Origin: Nemertoderma westbladi
Lineage: Eukaryota; Xenacoelomorpha; Nemertodermatida; Nemertodermatidae
NCBI GenBank assembly: GCA_032718475.1
Contig: JAUCBJ010006895.1
Coordinates: 1-64,000, forward strand
Direction: 5' to 3'
Length of the DNA stretch: 64,000 nt
Every line of letters begins with the position of its first letter. The stretch's first letter is position 1. Position numbers and translations under genes: made by a program. Of the stretch, positions 1 through 10,008 are shown piece after piece. Below the pieces are notes generated by a model. It did not search any database. It worked only from the letters and a program-made list of their open reading frames with translations, and had not been told where the DNA came from.

Positions 1-2685
1 CCTCCTTCTGGTCCTCCACCTCCCTGTGGTATTTTACCACGTGTTCGAGGTAGTAGGTCCCGGTGTAGTGGTCCAGGAACCCTTCGAGGTGTCCCGGGTG
101 TCCCGGCCGCCACTCGTCTAGTCTGTCCTGTATCCTCTGCACGCCTATTGTCATGGCGACGTGCAGGATATGGGTGTATTGCACGGTTTCCTCGCGCCTC
201 GATATCGCGAGCACGAAATCCGGCTTCATGCGGAAGAAACCCATGGCAATCCCCCGCCTGAGGAGGCGACGCCTGGTCTCCACCCCCATGTTGGCGTTGC
301 ACTCGAATCGCTCTAAGTGCCCCCTCGGCTCCCTCTGGTCACAGTCACTGTTCCGGTGTCCCCGGAAGCCGCACCGTCCGCACAGTCGGTGCAGTACCTG
401 GCAGGCCGCCAGGAAGTGTCCCCGTTCGCCGCAGTACGAGCACGGATCCCCGAGAAGTTTGTCCGGGGGGCCGAACGTACACCTGTCCTGGATATGACTC
501 AGGGCTCCACAGGTATAACAGGCCGGTAGCTGAAATTCGTACCCAGCATTGTCCTGTATCGGTCTACGTTTCACGTAGTAAACGTGTTTCCTCTCCCTCA
601 CCACGTTTGATGCGCCCTGATCCTTCGTAAGTCCGTCCGCCTGCAACGGCTGTTCTTGGATGGTAGGTTCTTCCCGGCGATCCACCTGTCTCCTGACTGC
701 AGACCGCGTCTCCCTTTGTGCCGGTCTCCTTATTTGTTCCAGGGGCGGCATTTCTCCCCCGAAGTTATCGCGTTCCTCCTGCCCGCTGTCATTTTCGGCG
801 TTGGCACTCGTTCGTCCTGTGTATGGGCGACGTAGTTCCCCCGGCCGACGCCCCAGCATCCTCGACGGTCCCCCCGTTGGGCGACGCCCCCCGCGACCCT
901 GGGCGAGGAGCCCCCGAGTACTACGGACGGGTGAGTTCCTTCGGTCCATCGTCTCTCCGGAGTACACAACCCAGTCCCGTGTTCTCCCGTCTACGACCAT
1001 CCTCTCCACCGCCTGGTCAAACGGTCTCCTCTGGTCCCGTATATGTCCCGCCACCAAAGCCGTCCCGCGGGAGATCCTTCTACGGCTCTTCCCCAAAGAC
1101 CCGCGGTTGCCACGGCTCCCGGTAGCCGCTCCGTATCGGAAGTGGGTGGCGCCCGAGGTCAGTTGGTGTCCTCGTTCCTCTTGGAACCCCCACTCCTCCT
1201 CGAACTGTGGCTGGGGTTGGTCCCCGCCCTCACGTCCATCCCAGACTTTGGAGCTGGTAGATGGCTGTGCTCGGTCGTCCTGTCCTCTTCGGCAGACTCT
1301 TTTCGGCTCGTATCGGTAATCCCAGTCGTCGTAAGCCGCCATCTTGGCTGCCGGGATTTGGCCGCTACCTTCGTCGTCGCTATGGGTCTCGACGTCCGGA
1401 GCTGGTTGTAGGGAGTAGCCTCCCTCGTAGGTACTGTCGGGTCCCTTTCCCGTCTGTGGATTTGTCTCCTCCCGTGGTACTTTACTCTCCCCTAGGCGGC
1501 GAATTCTGTCGATTTGCCGGGGAGACGGTGTGGTTTCTTTATCCATCAGGTAGTTGGCGTTATAAATGACCTCGGTCCGGTTCTGATCCCTTGGGAAGTC
1601 CACAAGGGGCCACAATACCCTACGGATAGCCTCTCGGTCCGAGAGGATCCTGCCTCCACTATCGCGGAAGGCTCGGGGAACCAGGCCCACCATGTGGGCT
1701 GTCAATAGGAGGGGGATTGACGCCGCTGCGTAATCCTCCTGTAGGATGTATTGTTCTTGAACCGCGTCTAGTCGTCGGTTCCTCGATGGGAAAGTATACA
1801 GTCGTGGGGGCCATCTGGGCCTCGCCTTAAACTGTTCCGTTGTCAGTCGTGTGGCCCCTGCCTGTCGGTCGTACTTCTCTCTGGACATGGGTTTGAAGTT
1901 GACCAGCCCGGTCTCTCGGGCAAAGGAACCCAGCCCAAAGGCGTTGTTCGGCGGCGCATACAATGCGTCGGTGTTTGGCGATGCCATCGCCTGGAACTGG
2001 AGTGCGGTGTCCGCTATCGGTTCGATGTCCGCCGGCGCCCCTATAGCCGTCAGGTCGGTTTGAATTGCCGACCCTACCTTGTAGTTCTTCTCGTCCAATA
2101 ATATGTCTGTCATCGCCTTTGGAATTTTATTCCAGATCCTCTCGCCGTCCTTTAAGGGGTACGCGACGGCGATAACTAAACCTCCGGGCGATACGAGGTG
2201 TAGTACGGTGTCTAAAGTCTCCAGTGCCGGAGCTACGTAAGGCCTCGACACCATTCCTTGTTTCGCCCTGGCTTCCTCCTGATTGATCCTCCGCCTCCGC
2301 TTTCGATGCTTCGGCCCAATCAGCGTCAGGTTCCCATCCGTATCCCGGTCAGGGATGGCGGTGGGGGTGCCTGGGCTTGTCCCTCTGTGTCAACTCCCAG
2401 GTATCCCAGTTCTCTGACGTCCTCCACGAAGCGCCTCCAGTATCCCCTTGGCTCATCTCCGGGTTCTACAGGAACCCCTAGTGATCGCTCGTTTCCCACT
2501 TTAATGTAGCGTAGGTTGTCGCGACACGCCTTCAGGAGTGGCCTCGTCCCGTATGTTGTCGTCCTCAGTCCGTCAAATCTGTGCATAAGCGATGTCTGCA
2601 GCTTATATCCCTGTTGGTCCGTGGATAGGCGCCGGAAGGATCTCGTTCCGGCCCAGAAGGTGTACGTGCCGCTGTCGTCCGACAT
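1..2685 (-). CDS. Gag-like polyprotein with three CCHC zinc knuckles, partial (runs off left edge)
   Basis: Read on the minus strand, an ATG at 2685 opens about 119 codons (begins MSDDSGTY) ending in TGA at 2326-2328. The -1 frame is open from 2389 to base 1, about 796 codons without a stop. The two frames overlap by about 64 bases. Three tandem CX2CX4HX4C zinc knuckles lie at 479-520, 401-442 and 341-382 (key residues C-C-H-C in each). Before them is a charged Arg/Gly/Asp-rich stretch, and before that a hydrophobic block that could be part of a capsid-like fold. The knuckles imply nucleic-acid binding as in retroelement nucleocapsids. I do not recognise the family. It sits 586 bp downstream of the BEL-1 pol frame on the same strand, so it is either an extra 3' ORF of that element or the gag of a second element. 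GC content is high, like BEL-1 and unlike the AT-rich flanks. Confidence 0.7.
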
Positions 2686-3271
2686 GACGCTACTCGCGCA
2701 CTAAGTGCCTGAAGAGGCAACGGAGTTTAGAGTTTGCTGGGTTGCTCAATTTCGAGGTTGCCAGCCGTATACTCTCGGTAGCCTTGGTCACGGCAGTATC
2801 TTCCACGTATACTAATATCGTATAATCAATAGATATATATATTGTTTCCTGTAAGAACAAGGTCTCAGTTGTACAGTAATTGTTATTACAGTTAGCTAGT
2901 AAAAGGTTGGGAGTTAAACCTTTGTAATAAGTGTATTGTACCACGAATTCCCCCTACATTACAAACTATCTAGGTTACATTTAGTATTTTAGGATATTAC
3001 GTAATTATGGATGGTGCTGTGTGCTATCTATTATTATTATTATTGAAATTACAAATTCGTGTGATTGCACGGTAATCAATAAATCATTTACATATAAGTC
3101 TTACAGTTGTAGTAAGTAAGCCAACTAGGCCAATTTGATATAAAATAATATTATAAACACACTAAAGGTAAATAAGGTATTATCAGTTTATTACTTCACT
3201 GGTATTACTGCGAATCGCCTGACGCCACGTATTTATAGTCGGGTCGTCGCGACTAAAGTCACGTTATTAGG
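2686..3271. other. AT-rich spacer between BEL-1 pol and the zinc-knuckle ORF
   Basis: No credible gene. A short minus-strand frame (2690-2944, 84 codons) ends five bases before the ATG at 2685 and may be leader sequence. I could not match this stretch to 13890-15000, so it gives no support for an LTR pair within the window. Confidence 0.5.
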
Positions 3272-6200
3272 TTAGTGTGCTGCCTCAAGGAGGCAACACT
3301 TGTTGACTGGTCGACGATAGACCTTCCCTGAAGCCTTCCGTAGACTCACGGTGCGAACGTGACCATCCTCGCTGTCGTGGGTCCTAACCACACGAGCCAT
3401 GTCCCAGTCTCCCTTCTGTAATGTGTCATCGGTCACAATGACAAGGTCTCCCAACTGTAGATCGCGGTACTCTTTGTTCCACTTTCTCCTCTGTCTTAAC
3501 GTGGGTAGGTACTCTCGTACCCAACGGTTCCAATACTCGTTCTTACACCGCTGAGCGACGATATATGGGTTGCGTAAGTCTCCCTCGCCGATCTCTCCCA
3601 ACGGGTCTCGGACAGTTACTGGGCCTACACCCAACAAGTGGTTTGGCGTGAGGGCCTCCAGTGACTTCGGGTCATCGGTGGTAGCCACCAGGGGTCGTCC
3701 GTTAACAATGGTTTCGACCTCGGCGAAGATGGTTCTCATCGCGTCTTCTGTCACTACGTGTCCGTGTGTAACGGCCTGAATGTGGCGTTTCACCACGCCC
3801 ACCATAGCCTCCCAAACACCGGACATATGAGGGGCATAGGGTGTGTGAAACGACCACTCGATTCCCAGTTCTTGGGTCTTCTCCACCGTCCCCTTGACGA
3901 AGGCCTGTTGTGCTCCTTCTAGTTCGTGTTCAGCACCGACGAAGTTGGTTCCGTTGTCCGAGGAGATCTTCTTCGGTTCACCTCGGCGCGCGATAAAGCG
4001 CCGCAGTGCGTTGAGAAACGCCGCCGCTGAAGCGTCTGGTACTAGTTCGAGTGCTATGGCCCTCGTGGCGTAGCAGACGAATATTATTCCGTACCCCTTT
4101 CGCATGGTCTTGAGTACTCGTCGAGTCCATCGAACGTATAAATCGATGGGGCCGAACATATCCACTCCTGTGTGGTGGAACGGTACGAGTCCCGCCGTTA
4201 CCCTATCTTTCGGTAGCGGCGCCATCAGCTGTTCTAGCCGTCTATGCCATATTTTCTTACATTTAATGCAACCGCTGAGGATCTTCCTCACGGTTTGCCT
4301 GAGTCCAGTAGCGGTGAAGCGTTTACGCACCGCCACAATCGTCGCATCCTTACCCCCATGCGCGATGTCACAGTGTGTCTGCCACACCACTTGGTTCAGG
4401 GCCGTGGAGCCCGCAGGTAATATCATGGGCTGGCTTGCCACTATGAAATCCTTGGCGTTTGCCAACCGGGCCACGGATGCTACCATGATACCACCCTCCA
4501 ACTGGGGTGCTAACTTTCGTAGCGGACTGCTCTTCTGTACAGGCTTACCCTCCCTGAGCCTCCTCCACTCCTCAGGGTAAGCTCGGGCCTGTACGTAGGT
4601 CACTACCATCCTCTCTGCCTCCTGTAGAGGCAACCTGACGGGTATGGTCTTGGTTATTCGGTACTTAGCTAAGGCTATGAACCAAGCCACCCTGTTGATC
4701 GTCCTCCTCCACGTTGAGGACTTGTCTATGATCCTATCAATCCGGGGGTCTCTGACCGCCGGTGTGGTCACCATGGAGCACACCCGGACCTCCGGATCCG
4801 CTTTCAGAAGCTCCGACGCATTGGCCTCTGGGAACAAAGGCCAGTCCTTCCTGTTGGGTAGGAAAGCCGGCCCGTGTTGCCACAGGTCCTCTTTCTGTTC
4901 GAAGGGGACCTCTAGGCTCCCCCTCGATACAAGGTCAGCTGGGTTCTGGTCAGTGGGGCAGTAACCCCAATCACTAACCTCTGTTAGGGTGCGGATATAG
5001 TCCACCCGGTTGGCGACGAATACTTTGAATCGCCTACTCGGGTGGCTGATGTATAGCACCACAGTGGTGGCATCAATCCAATATCTCACTAGTACGATGC
5101 ACCCCAGGGCCCTTATAATGACCTGGGCCATCTGCACGGCCAGTACCGACGCCATTAGTTCTAGGCGCGGTATGGTGGCCTGTGCTTTGGGTGCTACCCT
5201 TGCTTTGCTATAGACCAGACGTGGGCGGTATTTGGCTGACTGCTGATGCAAGTAGGCAACTGCCCCATACCCCACGCTGGAGGCGTCCGCGAACACATGT
5301 AGCTCTACAGCTGCCATGTCCCCGTTTGGAAAGTAAGGCCGTGGGATAATGAGACGGGATATTTGTTCCAGGCTCATTAACCAGGCGTTCCACCTGTCGG
5401 CCATCCTGGCAGACACCGGAGCATCCCACGCTCCATTGTCTAAAGTCACCTCCCTCAGAATCTGTTTTCCTACAAGTATGTTTGGTGCCACAAGGCCCAG
5501 TGGGTCATATATCCGTGAAATGAAAGACAAGTAGGCCCTCCTCGTATGTATCACCTGAAGAGGAGCCTTAAACTTGTATTCTAGAACGTCTGAGGCTTTC
5601 TCCCAGGAGATGCCCAGTACCCGAGAGTCTGGCTTACTCGGGTCTGATGTTACCAGTGCCGAGGTGGTCTCCGGGTTGGCACAGTCTGGTGGGATGTATG
5701 AGGCCGGTTGCCCCATATCTCCCCCCAGGAGGTCGCCATTGTCATCGTCGGCGCTCGGGTCTGATACCTTTCCCTCTTCCTTGTCCATCGCATACATGAA
5801 CTTGGGCGAGTTGGAGCGGAACTTGGTAAGGTTGAAACCGCCCGTGGAAAGGCAGTCGCGGGCCGTGATGGCCAGCTGGATGAGGTCGGCTTCGGAGTTA
5901 CCCGACTTCATCCCATCGTCAACATAAAAATCGTTTGTTATAAAGTCTCTCACTGGCGGAGCCACCGACTCACTCGCGGTAGTGCGTCGTAGTGCTGTGG
6001 TGGCCACACACGGAGAACACTTAGCCCCGAAGATATGTACCAACATCTGGTACACCTCCGGCGCTGTGCCCAGCTGATCCCCACTATACCACAGGAAACG
6101 CTGGCTGTCCGCGTCGTCTTCATAAACGAAGACCTGGTGAAACATGGCCTCTACGTCACATGTGAAGGCGTAGAGGCCCATGCGGAACCTTAGCAGGATG

Positions 6201-7512
6201 TCAACCCCGCTATTGAAAACATTGGGTCCCTCTAATAAGTAGTCATTAAGCGATTTACCCAAGTATTTCGCCGCTGCGTCGTTGACCAGTCGCAGCTTGG
6301 ATGCCCCTTTGGTAACGTGTAGGGGCAGATAGTAAGTTCGAGGAGACTCGGGTGCCCCCGCCGTGAGTTTACGGGCCCACCCTTTGTCTATATACTTCTG
6401 AATCTGTTTCTCAACAAATTCGTGTTTGTCAGGGTGTTTAGTCAATGACCGTTTGAGTCGGTTAAGTCTCATCTCCGCCATGGTTCTATTGTTAACCAAG
6501 GGTACTGCTCGATCTTTCCAGAGCATTGGAGCTGAGTAATGCCCGCCGCTCAAGATCATCTCCCTGTTCAATACATCGGTCGATATCTTGTCCGCCTGTG
6601 AGGCGCCCACGGCTGGGTTATATAAGCCCTCGGTGTCTATATCATAGAGCCTTTCTAGGTCGCGCCTGGTTTCTTCCTCTCGTTCTCGGACCTCCTCCAA
6701 TGTGAGTTCCGAAGACTCGGCGGGGTGCCCTTTCCCGGCCACGGTGAAGACTGGTCTAGCCAGCCCTGCACTGTGTCTGTCGGGCTGCTCATCAATGTCC
6801 TTTACGGGTCCCGTCATACACCAACCATATGGGGTTAGCATGACCTGGGGGTCCCTTTCGGGGTCTGGTCCTTCGATGGTAGGCTGCAGTAGCCGGTGAG
6901 AACCTGGGCAATCTATACCAATGAGTACTGATACATAGGGTACATCCAGGTCATTGGGTATGTTAAAGTTCAGTCCTCGGGCGTGTGTGTATTGTTGAAT
7001 TTCATCGGCCGAGGGCCGGTCTGCCGGTACGTTGAGCTCGGGTAGAACCCGAGCCTCAACAAGGTCCGACTTATATTGGGAATATGTCACAATAGATTTG
7101 AATCGACATAGAATCAAGTCGTACTCTACGTCTCTGTCCGGGTTGGCGATGGTACAGAGTTGCATAAATGCCTTCCTTCGTTTAACTTGAAGGCGGTCTG
7201 CAACCACTCTGTCCATCATCGTTATCGCTGAACCTCCGTCTAAGAGCCCCAAAGTGGTTACCTGCTGGCCGCGGTTATCACATACCGCTAATGCAACAAT
7301 CCTCAGGTACACATAGGGTTTAATCTTCGGTGGTTTCCGCAACCTCCGTCTCATGGGGAAGACAGGGAAGGCCACCTGTTTATCGGCCACCCTCTCCCCC
7401 GCTGTCCTACTATCCGCATGTTTATGCGCCTGCTGCTCGGTGGACTTACCGTCCCCCTCTGTGTTCTTACTATCGTATGGGCATGCCAGCCCAGAGTGCC
7501 CTGTTTGAGCAC
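3272..7512 (-). CDS. BEL/Pao Pol: protease, reverse transcriptase, RNase H, integrase
   Basis: One uninterrupted frame (open from 7615; the first ~35 codons are LINE-derived). Residue numbers count from 7615. The aspartic protease has LLDGGS near 127; most BEL proteases read DSG, so the second residue is variant. The reverse transcriptase has the catalytic YVDD near 563, preceded by the D-V-E-A-M-F-H-Q block. RNase H begins with FADASS near 773 and runs to the BEL-typical NPADLVSRG. The integrase has an H-H-C-C zinc finger (HCDIAHGG to CIKC) near 1082-1120, then catalytic D in GVDMFGP (~1152), D in SSDNGTNF (~1220) and E in VWEAMV (~1268). Every domain is present without a stop, so the enzyme may still be functional. 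It makes cDNA and integrates it. The stop at 3272 is followed by AT-rich sequence. Confidence 0.93.
7442..7512. repeat. Target-site duplication, copy A (71 bp)
   Basis: This copy matches 10009-10079 with one mismatch (G for A near its left end). The two copies flank the nested LINE and both encode the same piece of the BEL-1 gag/pol junction, around the residues AQTGHSGLACPYD. Confidence 0.9.
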
Positions 7513-10008
7513 TACTACTAGGATCGGCATGCTGCATTGCAGCTGCATTTTTAAGAATGCTGTGCCGGCTTGTCAACAAAATTGCACCGCCACAACTCCC
7601 TATCACCCATGACATTTGCTAGATCATCCGCATCTTTAAGGCCAGTGTCCTTTAAGATGCGTCTCAAGAAAGTCATGGGCTGTCCACCATGCTTATTCAC
7701 TCCATGAGGCTGCCAAAGTACAAGATTATGCACTGGCTGGTCCTCACGGCGAAAGCAATGTCCTGCAAAGCGGAGGCGATTTTGTTCTAGTGTCCAGCTT
7801 GGGGGAACCAATGAGACACCTCCAATGTTATATAGTGTCTGGTTGGAGATGTGTGCATTGTACTTGACACAATGAACCCGGCGTAGCATTCTTGTGAATG
7901 TGCCATCCAGAGATTTGGTGTCCTCAGCAGTTAGAGCCCAGCATGGACTCCCGTAGAGGAGTACTGGAACTACTGCTGCTCTAAATAATCGGACCTTAAG
8001 TTTCCGATTAATTCTCGGTGATTTCCAAATCCTGGAAAGCCTATTCAAGGCTGTCCATGCCTTTCCCTTACGTATTCGAAGGTCCTCACCTGACTTCCGG
8101 ATCCATGATCCCAGGTAACAGAAGTCGTCCACATGCTCAAGCATACCATCCTTTGAGCTTATGCTCATCCGATCAGAGACTTGCTGAGGACTTTCAAAGT
8201 TAACAGTCAGAATTTTGGTCTTTCTGGAGTTAATAAAAAGACCAACACTAGAAGCAGCATGTTCTAATGAGCTGAGGAGCCGTTGGGCTCCCTCTAATGA
8301 TTCTGAGAGTACTCCTAAGTCATCAGCAAAGTCTAGATCAGTTAGGTACTTGGCAGGATTTCCTCGACTTCTGGAACCAGTAGGTGGAGTTATCATCACC
8401 CCATCATCATTATGATGATCTAAGGACATGCGTAGAACATAGTCAACCACAATAATGAACAAGAATGGTGCAAGTGTGTCTCCTTGGAGGACGCCCCATA
8501 ACACTTCAAATGGTTCTGTGTCACCGTCAACAGTAGACACAAATGTTGTCGAACCATCGTATACTGATCTGATTGCTGCAATAATTTCATCAGGAATCCC
8601 ATATAATGAAAGTATGCTGAACATACGTGAGCGAGAGACTGAATCAAAGGCCTTGAAGAAGTCAACAAAGATAACAGCCAGATGCCTGTCTTTCTTTTTT
8701 GATAATTCTTCAATTATCCTTCTAAGTGCCAAAATGGGCTCCATGGTCCCACGACCTTTACGGAACCCATTCTGATTTCCACGGAGCAGTCTCTCAATGG
8801 GATCCCTGATGCGATTTAATAGAATCCTATTGTATAGCTTTGCAGCAATCGAGATCAATGAGATTCCCCGAAAAGAACCATAGAGTGTTAGGTTGCCCTT
8901 CTTGGGAACTGGCACCAACTTATTTGTTTTCATTTCTTGTGGGACTCTTGTTGTTCGGTACATGTCTACTATGATGGGATAGATGAGCTTTAAACACTCA
9001 GGTATTTTAAAGACCTCAGGGGGAACACCATCTACTCCACTGGCACGATTGGTCTTAATGCTCTTTGCAGCAGCCTTCACTTCTGCAAAGGAGATATCGC
9101 CAATGGGAATATCTGGGAGTACAGACTCAGACACTTTTACTTCTATAAAGTTATCAGGCAATACCCTGTCATTATTGAGGAGCTTTTCAAAGTGGGCTTT
9201 CCAACCATTGAGGCGATCGGCTGGTGATTCAGCCTTAACCTTGGTGGTTGGTTGGCTTTTCCGCCCAGTAAGCAGATTGATTGATTTCCATGCCTGGGAT
9301 GATTGCCTGCTGTCGTCAGCATCATTGATGGCATCAACCTGTTGGTTTATTAGCTCCTGTAGATTAACAGAGTACTGCCTGTTCAGGGACCTAGATGCAG
9401 CCTTAACTGCATTCTTGGCCGCTGTAGTCTGTTTGAGTCGGGACTCTTTCTGCGCCTTATGAAGGTCATTTCGGCACTTCTGAATTTTGTTGTCAGTCCA
9501 GGGGGCCCTTTTCCTGTTTCGAGGGTATACAGGAACTGTTTCTGCAGCTGCTAACTTAACTGCTTCTGTAAAGGCAGTATAGCCCTCACAGTGATCTGCC
9601 GCCTCAGAGGCAAGAGCCTCATACCTGTTGCTCAGCTGTAGTGTGAAGCTGGATCTCACACTTGGCTGTTGCAACAGAGAGGACCAGTCATGCCGCGGCA
9701 AGGCAGATTTCGTTGTTCTGCTAGCACGCAGACTAAGTCTTACCTTGGCCACAATAAGGCGGTGATCACTGGAGAAGGGTCGAAGTGTAAATGCATTACA
9801 GTCTTGTATAGAGCTCCTGTATTTCCTACGAAACAGAATATGGTCTATCTGGGACTTGTGACCACTGGGTCCACTATGAGTCCATAGCTTTCCAGTTCGC
9901 TTCTTGAACTGGGTTCCAGCCGAAAACAATCCATTTCCAGAGATAAAATCCTGAAGATGGACAGAATTTCGGTTAACACTATTTCTTACAGAGGATAAGG
10001 TCAGAGGG
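7513..10008 (-). mobile_element. 5'-truncated non-LTR retrotransposon (APE-endonuclease LINE, family A) nested in BEL-1
   Basis: A 2.5-kb insertion in the minus orientation. Its 5' end begins inside an apurinic-type endonuclease domain and its 3' end (low coordinate) carries a short TAG-repeat tail. It is flanked by the 71-bp duplication. Related but more decayed copies lie at 32668-33770, 35810-36660, 54128-54365 and 60340-60780, so this is a multicopy family here. Clade assignment (RTE-like or another APE LINE) is uncertain. Confidence 0.9.
7551..10008 (-). CDS. LINE family A endonuclease-reverse transcriptase, N-terminally truncated
   Basis: One open frame, continuous with out-of-frame BEL-1 sequence up to 10199; the LINE part begins at 10008. 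It starts in the C-terminal third of an endonuclease domain (motifs SQIDHILF and SSDHRLIV, catalytic D and H). The reverse transcriptase follows, with GFRKGRGT, an A-box aspartate in FVDFFKAFDSV, and the catalytic FADD near 8320-8340. Next come the LGSWI block and the C-terminal [13 protein letters not shown] region common in this kind of LINE. It ends DKPAQHS at 7551. The reverse transcriptase has no stops, so it was intact at insertion. The missing 5' part of the endonuclease makes this copy defective by itself. Confidence 0.9.

Noticed and set aside
660-1569. Several overlapping plus-strand frames
   Set aside because: Shadows of the GC-rich minus-strand zinc-knuckle ORF, with no protein motifs.
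2690-3271. BEL-1 3' LTR
   Set aside because: No matching copy upstream of gag (13890-15056), so it cannot be called from this window.
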